Part shown: positions 26,873 to 34,911 of the stretch, one piece after another
Layout of the letters: the number at the start of each line of letters is the position of its first letter
Numbering within the stretch: the stretch's first letter is position 1
DNA from: Candidatus Magasanikbacteria bacterium CG_4_10_14_0_2_um_filter_33_14
GTDB taxonomy: Bacteria; Patescibacteriota; Patescibacteriia; Magasanikbacterales; UBA922
Assembly: GCA_002793035.1 (NCBI GenBank)
Contig: PFPL01000030.1
Span: 1 to 46,517 of the forward strand
Length of the DNA: 46,517 nt
Direction of reading: 5' to 3'
Notes under the pieces: model-generated
The model's input: only the letters and a program-made list of their open reading frames with translations
The model's database searches: none
Told to the model about the DNA's origin: nothing
Program-made: the position numbers and the translations under genes

Positions 26873-27658
26873 TCAATATATTTTTGGATATGGTTCGAGA
26901 CGCTTCAGACAGCTCATGACATCTTTGGGACGTCTATTAGAATCTGCCATAAGCAAATCGTCGACGAGTCGACGAATACCCACCGGCAGATCTCTATCCC
27001 ATCTGGGATGTGCTGAAATCTGACGTATAGTAATTAAATCCGTATGGTCTTCAATCCAATGCCAGGGCCTGTTACCCGTTAGTAGCTCATAGAACAGCAA
27101 ACCAGCCGAATAAAGATCAGACCGAGGTGTTGCCCCACTTGCATCCAAACAAAATTCGGGAGAACTGTATTCAGGAGTACCTGCAAACATCTCTCCCTGA
27201 GGAGACAAATTCGGATCGATCAACTTCACCTGGAAGTTGTCGTCTACCTGCTCCACCAAGACATTACTAGGTTTCACATCGAGATGTGCGAGGCCACGCT
27301 TGTGATACTCCCAAAGAGCTTTGAAGACTCCTGTCATGACTTGTGGAACGAAGTACGGAGACTTCTTGTCCCCTCCCTTGTATTGAGACAGTGGCCTACC
27401 AAACTTCTCCATGGCATAATAAATACCACCACCCAACACAGTGACTAAGTGCGGGTGTTCAGGCAGAGAAGCAAGAAGAACAAACTCCTTTTTGAGTATT
27501 TCTTGAAGCTCTTCCTGTGTAGTATACTTATCAGCCTGAGAAATCATCTTGACCACACAGACCTGTCCTGTAGACAAATCCATGGCCTCATACACTTTAC
27601 CAAATCCACCCTCACCAAGAAGGCGGATGAGCTCGTATCTTTCATCGAGCACAAACAT
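26873..27658 (-). CDS. Soluble Ser/Thr protein kinase (Hanks type)
   Basis: LLGEGGFGKVYEAMD, VVKM, GLAHLDVKPSNVLV, KLIDPN, GTPEYSSPEF, SDLYSAGLLFYELLTGNRPW. Confidence 0.9.
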   Translation of the reverse strand: MFVLDERYELIRLLGEGGFGKVYEAMDLSTGQVCVVKMISQADKYTTQEELQEILKKEFVLLASLPEHPHLVTVLGGGIYYAMEKFGRPLSQYKGGDKKSPYFVPQVMTGVFKALWEYHKRGLAHLDVKPSNVLVEQVDDNFQVKLIDPNLSPQGEMFAGTPEYSSPEFCLDASGATPRSDLYSAGLLFYELLTGNRPWHWIEDHTDLITIRQISAHPRWDRDLPVGIRRLVDDLLMADSNRRPKDVMSCLKRLEPYPKIY

Positions 27659-27728
27659 CGACGTCTCCTGATTAGGGTTATTTGACTATGCAAAGACACT
27701 AGCACAAAAAAGTCATTTTGTCAATATA

Positions 27729-27758
27729 AAAACAACTCCAAATTAGAGTTGTTTTTTG
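27729..27758. terminator. Hairpin AACAACTC-CAAATTA-GAGTTGTT with T tract
   Basis: Inverted repeat plus T tract. Confidence 0.7.
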
Positions 27759-27782
27759 TGAGTACTTAAAAATTTTTAATTA

Positions 27783-27817
27783 AAAAAACACACCAATGTT
27801 CAGTCAGTGTGTTTTTT
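27783..27817. terminator. Hairpin ACACAC...GTGTGT with flanking A/T tracts
   Basis: Inverted repeat plus T tract. Confidence 0.65.
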
Positions 27818-27977
27818 ATACCAATGAATTCTGACTTGTCGGGACAAGATACGTAATTTTAAATTATAATACTTAAATATTTTTACCAAGTCCCAACGTT
27901 TAGTGTCAGAAAGAATGAATAAAAAGGTTTTCTTTTAATTTTGTAACAAGTAAGAGCAGTCAGGCTAAACTTACTTG

Positions 27978-28643
27978 TTAATTTTGTGTTTGTGTTGATG
28001 TATTGTTTCTATTACCTCTCATCATTTTACCTTGACGTTGTCCCATTTCTGGTCGTTCTAGACCAAGTTCTTCACGTATAGCTTCAGCACCATCTCTATC
28101 CCCTGATTGCATAAGATTGTGCATTTCTAATAATTTTGAAAAGTTAGCTTCATTTATTTTTGTAAGCATCTCGTCGCCCATTGGGGTTTTAACTACAGCA
28201 TCTTTCCAAGCGCTAAAATCTTTGTTTTCAATCGCTGTTCTTACAGCTTCATTTTGTCCTTTGTTAAAATGACCTCTACCCATAACGCCATTTTGTGGAC
28301 CTACTTGAGGAAGACCTAGTTCGACTCTGATAGCCTCGGCTCCTGTTTTATCACCAGACATGAACAATTTTTGCATTTCGATAAACTTGGAAAAATTACT
28401 TTCGTTAATTACTTCCAAAAGTTTAGCACTTCCAGGATTCTTAGACATCAGATCTTTCCAAGTCTGAAAATCCTTAGTATCAAGAAGCTGTTGCATTTCG
28501 GTATGTCTATCTTGGTTAAAATTTCTTCCAGTCATGCTTGTGTTTTGACCAGAAGGGCCTGCATAGGCATTGGCAGCAGCCGAGCCTATCAGAGCCAGAC
28601 CCAAAGCTGAAATACCAGCGATAGTTAATGTTTTCTTTTTCAT
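27978..28643 (-). CDS. Secreted hypothetical protein with two internal repeats
   Basis: Signal peptide; two copies of ..KDF.xWKD...NFSK..EM..L..SGD..GAEAIR.ELGL. Confidence 0.75.
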   Translation of the reverse strand: MKKKTLTIAGISALGLALIGSAAANAYAGPSGQNTSMTGRNFNQDRHTEMQQLLDTKDFQTWKDLMSKNPGSAKLLEVINESNFSKFIEMQKLFMSGDKTGAEAIRVELGLPQVGPQNGVMGRGHFNKGQNEAVRTAIENKDFSAWKDAVVKTPMGDEMLTKINEANFSKLLEMHNLMQSGDRDGAEAIREELGLERPEMGQRQGKMMRGNRNNTSTQTQN

Positions 28644-28785
28644 ATACTATATTTGATTTAGTCCTAACAAATAAGGACGAGAAGATTTTTACAAACTAGT
28701 GTAAATACTAGTTTGTAACTTCTCTTTTGACATCAACTTATTTAGTTTCGTTGATGATTATAAATTGTGTAGGTGATATCTCCTA

Positions 28786-29589
28786 TCAATTAATAATACG
28801 CAACTGTGGAATGTTTTCTTTCATTTGTGGTCTGTGTATGAGAACACAGTCATCATCACCATCGTCTGACATATCACAATGCTCTAAAGGCTCTGCAAAA
28901 AATGGTTTTATCATTTCAGCCTCTATTTTATCTTCTGAAATAATTTTACCAATTACACGAATACGTTGAGAAAAATTTAAGTTTACAAAAGGAGGAATAC
29001 GGGTATGAGAAATATCTACAAACCAAACTTTTTCTACAGGATCAAGAAGTTGCAATTCGTTATTATTCAAATCTACGAAAATTATCTGACCAGCAACAAA
29101 CCCTTGTTCAGGCCTATTCCACATTTCTTGTCTCTTTTGTACCAAATTACCATAAAAAACTATATTATTGTTGAAAAACAAACCCTCTATCTGACTACCA
29201 GCCCCAAAGAAATAAGCAGCACTACCCAAAAACAATGATATAGAAAAATAAGCCAAGATAATCACTGAAAATCTGCGACGATAAGCAAACTTCATGTGAC
29301 GAAAATTGTAATAAGCCAAGAATATAAATAAAAGAGAAAGCAAAACCCAAAAGTAAGGTATCGCAAGTAATGTAAAGTTTAATTTTGAGAAACCAGCTCT
29401 ACTATACAATTCCCAATCCTCGTTCTTTAGATAAAAAATAAGTACCGAAAAAGCAAGAGAACCAAAGACTACCATGAAAAAAGCCAACACAGCCCAAAAA
29501 TAATTTTTTAAGGCAACCTTAAATCTAGAAGTAGGAATAATATGCTTCTCTTTTATGGTCTGTAATATTTTGTCGCTTATTTCTGTCAT
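28786..29589 (-). CDS. Multi-TM hypothetical protein, possible anti-sigma partner
   Basis: Cytoplasmic N-terminus then ~4 TMs; directly downstream of ECF sigma gene. Confidence 0.6.
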   Translation of the reverse strand: MTEISDKILQTIKEKHIIPTSRFKVALKNYFWAVLAFFMVVFGSLAFSVLIFYLKNEDWELYSRAGFSKLNFTLLAIPYFWVLLSLLFIFLAYYNFRHMKFAYRRRFSVIILAYFSISLFLGSAAYFFGAGSQIEGLFFNNNIVFYGNLVQKRQEMWNRPEQGFVAGQIIFVDLNNNELQLLDPVEKVWFVDISHTRIPPFVNLNFSQRIRVIGKIISEDKIEAEMIKPFFAEPLEHCDMSDDGDDDCVLIHRPQMKENIPQLRIIN

Positions 29590-29597
29590 AGTGTACT

Positions 29598-29637
29598 GTC
29601 ATCCTGAGCCGGCGAAAGCACGGCGTGAGGATCTTTC
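29598..29637. repeat. Dispersed TGTCATCCTGAGC repeat, copy 3
   Basis: GTCATCCTGAGCCGGCGAAAGCACGGCGTGAGGATCTTTC. Confidence 0.65.
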
Positions 29638-29681
29638 TTAAAAATTACTTTTTTATTTAACGAATCTTTAACATACAAATC

Positions 29682-30284
29682 TTACTGCTTTTTCTTCTCT
29701 GCATCTTTTTCTATTTTCTCATGAATATCTCGAAACTTTTTCTTAGCTCTATTGACCAGAGTTCCCACAGTTCCGACTGGCTTTTTCAAAATATCTGATA
29801 TCTCATTATAATCTTTTTCTTCCAAAAATTTCAAGACCAATACTTCCCTATACTTTTTGTCCATTTGTGAAAGTATAACTTTTATTTCATCTTTCAACAA
29901 TTTTTTATCGAAACTATCGTCAGTTGCAATACTATCTACTAGTCTAACCAAATCATTTTCCTCAAAATATTGCACAGGTCTCACCTTCTTTTTTCTAAAT
30001 TCACTAATAGTCTGGTTATGTACTATACGATAAGCCCAGGAAGAAAATTTCAATCTAGTATCAAAACTATTGAGTTTTAGGAACATACTAACAAATGCGT
30101 CTTGCAACACATCTTCAGCGTCCTCTAATTTTACACCGGATATACGAATAATATAAGAAATCAACCTTCTCTCGTATCTTTGGACAAGATAAGAAAAATA
30201 TTCTTGATTATCTAGACTCAAAGATACTAGTTCGTTATCGGTTTTTTCATTTATTGACTCATCTGAGAGCATCATAAGACTCAT
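29682..30284 (-). CDS. ECF-type RNA polymerase sigma factor
   Basis: DAEDVLQDAFVSMFLKLNSFD, KFSSWAYRIVHNQTISEFRKKK, KYREVLVLKFLEEKDYNEISDILKKPVGTVGTLVNRAKKKF. Confidence 0.95.
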   Translation of the reverse strand: MSLMMLSDESINEKTDNELVSLSLDNQEYFSYLVQRYERRLISYIIRISGVKLEDAEDVLQDAFVSMFLKLNSFDTRLKFSSWAYRIVHNQTISEFRKKKVRPVQYFEENDLVRLVDSIATDDSFDKKLLKDEIKVILSQMDKKYREVLVLKFLEEKDYNEISDILKKPVGTVGTLVNRAKKKFRDIHEKIEKDAEKKKQ

Positions 30285-30354
30285 TTGGTTTACTACTATT
30301 ACGTCTATTATGCCTTTTTTCTTTCAAAAACAGTCAAAAGTTCATAAAGTCCTT

Positions 30355-30383
30355 AAAGTCAAAAAGTCTGGACTTTTGACTTT
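30355..30383. repeat. Near-perfect palindrome AAAGTCAAAAAGTC-TG-GACTTTTGACTTT
   Basis: Read directly between divergent genes. Confidence 0.75.
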
Positions 30384-30453
30384 ATAGACATTATAGACTT
30401 TATAAACTATAATGCTTATAAGGCATTACTAATCATATCTAAAAAATACATTT

Positions 30454-31080
30454 ATGTCTATAAAACCTGGCATATATAAACATTACAAAGGCAAAGAATA
30501 TGAAGTTCTAGGAATAGCCAAATATGAATCTACTCTAGAAGATCTAGTACTTTATAAACCACTATATGAACAAAATATGTGCGATTATTGGACCAGACCT
30601 GTCGCTAATTTTTTGGAGGAAGTAGAATGGGAAGGAAAAAAAATGCCACGTTTTAAATTTATCAAAGAAAAAACAGAAAGACCAAAAGTTGGAATTGGTG
30701 TAATTATAATGAGAGATAATAAAGTTCTGGTCGGAAAAAGAATAGGTGCTCATGGAGAAAATACATATGCTTTTCCTGGAGGACATTTGGAATTTGGAGA
30801 AAGCTGGGAAGAATGTGCTAAAAGAGAAACAATAGAAGAAGCCGGTATTGAAATTAATAACATCCGTTTTTTTACAACGACAAATGATATCTTTGAAAAA
30901 GAAGGTAAACACTACAATACTATTTTTGTCTTAGCCGATTATGTTTCTGGTGAACCTGAAATAAAAGAACCTCACAAATGTCTTGGTTGGGATTGGTATG
31001 ATTGGAATAATCTACCTACTCCCCTTTTCAAAACAATTGAAAATTTACTCGAACAAGGATTAAACCCTTTCGAAAAATAA
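30454..31080 (+). CDS. DUF1653-NUDIX fusion protein
   Basis: N-term GIYKHYKGKEYEVLGIAKYESTLEDLVLYKPLYE (DUF1653-like); NUDIX box GGHLEFGESWEECAKRETIEEAGIE. Confidence 0.88.
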   Translation: MSIKPGIYKHYKGKEYEVLGIAKYESTLEDLVLYKPLYEQNMCDYWTRPVANFLEEVEWEGKKMPRFKFIKEKTERPKVGIGVIIMRDNKVLVGKRIGAHGENTYAFPGGHLEFGESWEECAKRETIEEAGIEINNIRFFTTTNDIFEKEGKHYNTIFVLADYVSGEPEIKEPHKCLGWDWYDWNNLPTPLFKTIENLLEQGLNPFEK

Positions 31081-31095
31081 AGTTACTTAAAAAAC

Positions 31096-31130
31096 AAAAA
31101 AACGTTCTCACTTCCGAGAACGTTTTTTAA
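31096..31130. terminator. Bidirectional terminator AAAACGTTCTC-ACTTCC-GAGAACGTTTT
   Basis: 11-bp inverted repeat with A/T tracts. Confidence 0.8.
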
Positions 31131-31173
31131 AATTTACTTAATCTGCCTATTCTGCCTACTCTGCTTACATTGC

Positions 31174-31962
31174 TTAATTCAAGTATTGTTGAATCATTTG
31201 TTCTACTTGAGCAAAAGGATAAGCACCGTTGATAGGAGTCTTAGTTCCATCTGGAGCAATCAAAATTGAGTAAGGAGTACCTTGTCCACCAGCAGCCTGA
31301 CCATCAGCTTCATGAGCTTGTATTACACTAGCAAATTGTTTTGTTTCAAGACAAGTATTGAATTTACTTACATTCAATCCTAGATTTTTAGCAAAAACTG
31401 GCAACAAACTTTGGTCTAAACCATCGTTTGAAGTAGTTTTGTCATATACCATATCTGTGAATTCCCAAAATTTTCCTTGAGCACCTGCACATTCTAGAGC
31501 AAGAGCTTCATTACGAGCTTTTTGGTGTAACCCATCAAGAGGCATATTACGATATATCCATCTTACGTCGTCACTATATTTGTCCATGACTTGTAACATT
31601 GTTTCATGAAATCTTTTACAAAAAGGACACTCTGTATCTGAAAATTCTATAATAGTAATTTCTGCATTTTTATTTCCTCTGATATGATCATTTTTCAAAT
31701 CTACGTCTTTGACTACAATATTTGCAGGAGCACCATTGCCTTGAGCCACAGCAGTATCTGCACCAGCTGTGTTGACAGCCAAATTATTGTTACCATTGTT
31801 ATAAGCGATACCAGCTCCATTGCCACCTTTCAAAAAGATGCCAAGTAAAATAAAAAATCCGACAGTACAAAGAAGCATGACACCACCAACCAAACCAAAT
31901 AAGAATGTTTGTTGAGGATTCATCACTTCGAAAATACTTTTGTTTGTATTTTGTTCTTCCAT
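31174..31962 (-). CDS. Membrane-anchored DsbA-family thiol oxidoreductase
   Basis: IIEFSDTECPFCKRFHETM, GGQGTPYSILIAPDG. Confidence 0.92.
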   Translation of the reverse strand: MEEQNTNKSIFEVMNPQQTFLFGLVGGVMLLCTVGFFILLGIFLKGGNGAGIAYNNGNNNLAVNTAGADTAVAQGNGAPANIVVKDVDLKNDHIRGNKNAEITIIEFSDTECPFCKRFHETMLQVMDKYSDDVRWIYRNMPLDGLHQKARNEALALECAGAQGKFWEFTDMVYDKTTSNDGLDQSLLPVFAKNLGLNVSKFNTCLETKQFASVIQAHEADGQAAGGQGTPYSILIAPDGTKTPINGAYPFAQVEQMIQQYLN

Positions 31963-32186
31963 ATTTTGTATTAGAAGTTAAATAAATGAATAATAAATAA
32001 ATGAAAGTCTATTTTAACATACTACGCAAAATAAGTGAAATATCTTTCAAAGATTTTACTTTAGTACGCAAATAGCAATATATTTAGCCTCAGATAATTT
32101 ATATAAAATGTCATAATAAAAATAACACAATTATAAAATTTTCTGCGTACTTTACATAGTATAGCACGTCATAAATAAATGTACAA

Positions 32187-32230
32187 TTGTGGAAATACTA
32201 CTAGTTTTCCACAAGTTGACTAGTCAACTT
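32187..32230. promoter_or_regulatory. Overlapping inverted repeats upstream of ahpC
   Basis: TTGTGGAAA/TTTCCACAA and palindrome AAGTTGACTAGTCAACTT (32213-32230) containing TTGACT. Confidence 0.5.
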
Positions 32231-32276
32231 ACATATAGTACCATAGCAGTATCAATTATTTTTAATTTATCCAAAT

Positions 32277-32861
32277 ATGGAAGAAAATACATATCGTCCA
32301 AGTTTCATTGGACAAACAGTACCTGACATGGAATTGGAAGCTTTTAGCAACAATGACATCGTCAAAATTAACCCAAGTAAAATGAATGGCAAATGGTCTA
32401 TTCTATTCTTCTACCCGGCAGATTTCACTTTTGTCTGTCCGACAGAGCTAGAAGATATGGCTGAGACTTACGAAACATTCAAATCTCTAAATACCGAGAT
32501 TTTAAGTGTAAGTACAGACACAGTATTTGTACACAAAGCTTGGCATGATCACTCAGAAGCTATCAAGAAGGTAAACTTCCCAATGCTAGCTGACCCAACT
32601 GCTAAGTTTTCAAAAACTCTTGGAATTTATATCGAAGAAGAAGGTTTGGACTTACGTGCGACATTTATCGTCAATCCAGACGGCGTCATCAAGTCTTATG
32701 AAATCAATGACAACAGTATTGGTAGAAACTCAGAAGAATTGGTAAGAAAACTTCAAGCAGCTCAATTCGTAGCTGAACATGGTGACAAAGTATGTCCTGC
32801 CAAATGGAAACCAGGAAAAGACACTTTGAAACCAGGACTTGATTTAGTAGGTAAGATCTAA
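32277..32861 (+). CDS. ahpC: Peroxiredoxin (AhpC/Prx1 type)
   Basis: FFYPADFTFVCPTELEDMAE, DHVCPA-like GDKVCPAKWKPG. Confidence 0.93.
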   Translation: MEENTYRPSFIGQTVPDMELEAFSNNDIVKINPSKMNGKWSILFFYPADFTFVCPTELEDMAETYETFKSLNTEILSVSTDTVFVHKAWHDHSEAIKKVNFPMLADPTAKFSKTLGIYIEEEGLDLRATFIVNPDGVIKSYEINDNSIGRNSEELVRKLQAAQFVAEHGDKVCPAKWKPGKDTLKPGLDLVGKI

Positions 32862-32913
32862 ATTAACTTCATTCCGATCCCGACACGAAGTAAGTCGGGA
32901 GAGTTAAAGAATC

Positions 32914-32933
32914 CCTGCCTGCCGGCAGGCAGG
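32914..32933. repeat. Perfect 20-bp palindrome CCTGCCTGCCGGCAGGCAGG
   Basis: Exact. Confidence 0.9.
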
Positions 32934-33028
32934 TTTCCTAAGAAAAAATTTGTTTATATCAAAAACTATTTATTCAAGAACGTCTGAGATAAGAAAGATT
33001 TCTCACTTCGTTCGAAATGAACTGATCT

Positions 33029-33613
33029 ATGTTCGAACTACCAAATCTCCCTTTTGCCAAAGATTCTATGCCAGATTTTTGTAGTGCAGAGACTTTTGAC
33101 TTTCATCATGGTAAACATCATGCTGGATATGTCAGCAAACTCAACACTGCAATAGAAGGCACAGACTATGCAAACAAAGAACTAGAAGAAGTAATCAAGA
33201 CTTCTCACGCTGAAAATAATCTAGCAATATTTAATAACGCTGCTCAACATTTCAATCACAGTTTTTTCTGGGAAACACTTAGTCCAGAAAAACAAGAAGT
33301 ACCGGCTGACCTTGCTGAAAAACTTACAGCCAAATTTGGTTCTGTCGAAGCTTTCCAAACAGAATTCACAGACAAAGCTACCAAGCTATTTGGCTCAGGC
33401 TGGGCTTGGCTGGTGACTGATGCTTCTGGCAACCTAGAAATCTTACAAATGAGTAATGCTGGTACTCCAGTGACCGAAGGCAAGACTCCCCTACTAACTA
33501 TTGATGTTTGGGAACATGCTTACTACATTGATTTCCGAAATGCTCGTCCAGATTTCATTGCCAAGTTTTGGGATCATGTTAATTGGGGGAAAGTTGGAGA
33601 AAGATTAGAATAA
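33029..33613 (+). CDS. sodB: Fe/Mn superoxide dismutase
   Basis: HHGKHHAGYVSKLN, NNAAQHFNHSFFWE, GSGWAWLV, DVWEHAYYIDFRNARPDFIAKFW. Confidence 0.96.
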   Translation: MFELPNLPFAKDSMPDFCSAETFDFHHGKHHAGYVSKLNTAIEGTDYANKELEEVIKTSHAENNLAIFNNAAQHFNHSFFWETLSPEKQEVPADLAEKLTAKFGSVEAFQTEFTDKATKLFGSGWAWLVTDASGNLEILQMSNAGTPVTEGKTPLLTIDVWEHAYYIDFRNARPDFIAKFWDHVNWGKVGERLE

Positions 33614-33642
33614 AATTTTAGAATTTAGAAATTTTGAATTTT

Positions 33643-33675
33643 AAAACAATCTCTTGTGAAGGGATTGTTTTTTTG
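33643..33675 (+). terminator. Terminator after sodB
   Basis: AAACAATC...GATTGTTT + T tract. Confidence 0.75.
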
Positions 33676-33712
33676 TTATGATTGAGATATAAATTTATCT
33701 AAAATATCTTTT

Positions 33713-33862
33713 ATGGAAAAACCAAATAAAAATGAGTCTAAATATCCTCCAAACTACAACCCAATACAGGCAAATGATAATTCTAGAAGAATAAAAGTTT
33801 TCTTCATAATATTGATTGTCGGAGGCATAATATGGCTTACTAAATATATTTTGGGATATTAG
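33713..33862 (+). CDS. 49-aa single-TM small protein (not in ORF track)
   Basis: ATG...TAG: MEKPNKNESKYPPNYNPIQANDNSRRIKVFFIILIVGGIIWLTKYILGY. Confidence 0.4.
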   Translation: MEKPNKNESKYPPNYNPIQANDNSRRIKVFFIILIVGGIIWLTKYILGY

Positions 33863-33882
33863 AAATTATAAACCAAACAAGA

Positions 33883-34245
33883 ATGTCGAAAAAAACTAAC
33901 TACATAATTTCAAGCATAATATCTTTATTACTGGGAGTTTTATCATTTGGCAACAATCCTTTCATCAGAGGATTTTTGGGAGATATTATTGTCATTATAT
34001 TTATTTATAGTGTAATAAAAATATTTTTTAATATCAAACCAATAAAACTCTCTTTATCTGTTTTGTTATTTGCATACATTATAGAATTCCTACAATATTT
34101 TCATTTTATTGAATTATTAGGACTACAAAAAAATATAATAGCTCAGATTATTTTAGGAAGTACCTTTGATGTTTATGATTTGTTAGCATATACAATTGGT
34201 TTTCTGTTTGTTTATATTTGGGAAATAAAATTGTTTAAAAAATAA
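33883..34245 (+). CDS. DUF2809/VanZ-like membrane protein
   Basis: RGFLGDIIVIIFIYS, YIIEFLQYF, LGSTFDVYDLLAYTIG. Confidence 0.65.
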   Translation: MSKKTNYIISSIISLLLGVLSFGNNPFIRGFLGDIIVIIFIYSVIKIFFNIKPIKLSLSVLLFAYIIEFLQYFHFIELLGLQKNIIAQIILGSTFDVYDLLAYTIGFLFVYIWEIKLFKK

Positions 34246-34286
34246 AAATCTATTTCTTGCTATGAAAATTCTTATATGATACTATT

Positions 34287-34832
34287 ATGGTATCATTTTT
34301 TAATACTTTTATGAAAACTATAAATAAATTAAGAATTATTTATCCAATCTGGACTGTCATAAGTATATTTTCTCTTTTATACGCCCCTACTTTTGCCAAT
34401 GAAACAATATTATTCAAATTTGGTCAATTGGGTCAGATAGTGGTACAAATATTTCAAATAATAGTTGCTTTGTTACTTTATAAACTATTTGAAGATGTAG
34501 ACAAAAAACAAGCATTTCTACTAGCATTGTTTGGTATATTGGGTGTTCCCTTCTCCATGATGGCGGTAATAATGCCAGAAGCTTCACATCTTGCAGCAGT
34601 CTTTTGGGGTCTATGGCTAATTCCAATGGGAACTCTTATCATCAAATCAAAAATGTTCCCAAAATTCATTGGTTATCTATTATATATAGGTTCTCTAGGA
34701 TACTTAGGAAATACAATCTTTTATTTTCTGACTGGTTCAGTCCCATCTTATATAGAATTCTTAACAGTTGGAGAAATGATCTGGGTATTATGGATAACTT
34801 TCATAGGTGTTAAGAAAAAACAAACAATATAA
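34287..34832 (+). CDS. DUF4386-like multi-TM protein
   Basis: Multi-TM; LWLIPMGTLIIKSKMFPKFIGYLLYIGSLGYL pattern. Confidence 0.55.
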   Translation: MVSFFNTFMKTINKLRIIYPIWTVISIFSLLYAPTFANETILFKFGQLGQIVVQIFQIIVALLLYKLFEDVDKKQAFLLALFGILGVPFSMMAVIMPEASHLAAVFWGLWLIPMGTLIIKSKMFPKFIGYLLYIGSLGYLGNTIFYFLTGSVPSYIEFLTVGEMIWVLWITFIGVKKKQTI

Positions 34833-34852
34833 ATAAAAAATTTAAAATACAA

Positions 34853-34882
34853 AAAAACAACCGTCCCCCACGGTTGTTTTAA
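34853..34882. terminator. Bidirectional terminator AAAACAACCGT-CCCCC-ACGGTTGTTTT
   Basis: 11-bp stem. Confidence 0.8.
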
Positions 34883-34911
34883 TATTTTTATGTTTTAATG
34901 CTTTCATGAAC

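Noticed and set aside
26506-27023. Plus-strand ORFs 26506-26919, 26828-27016, 26841-27023
   Set aside because: They overlap terminators and the antisense strand of the well-supported kinase gene; no protein family features.
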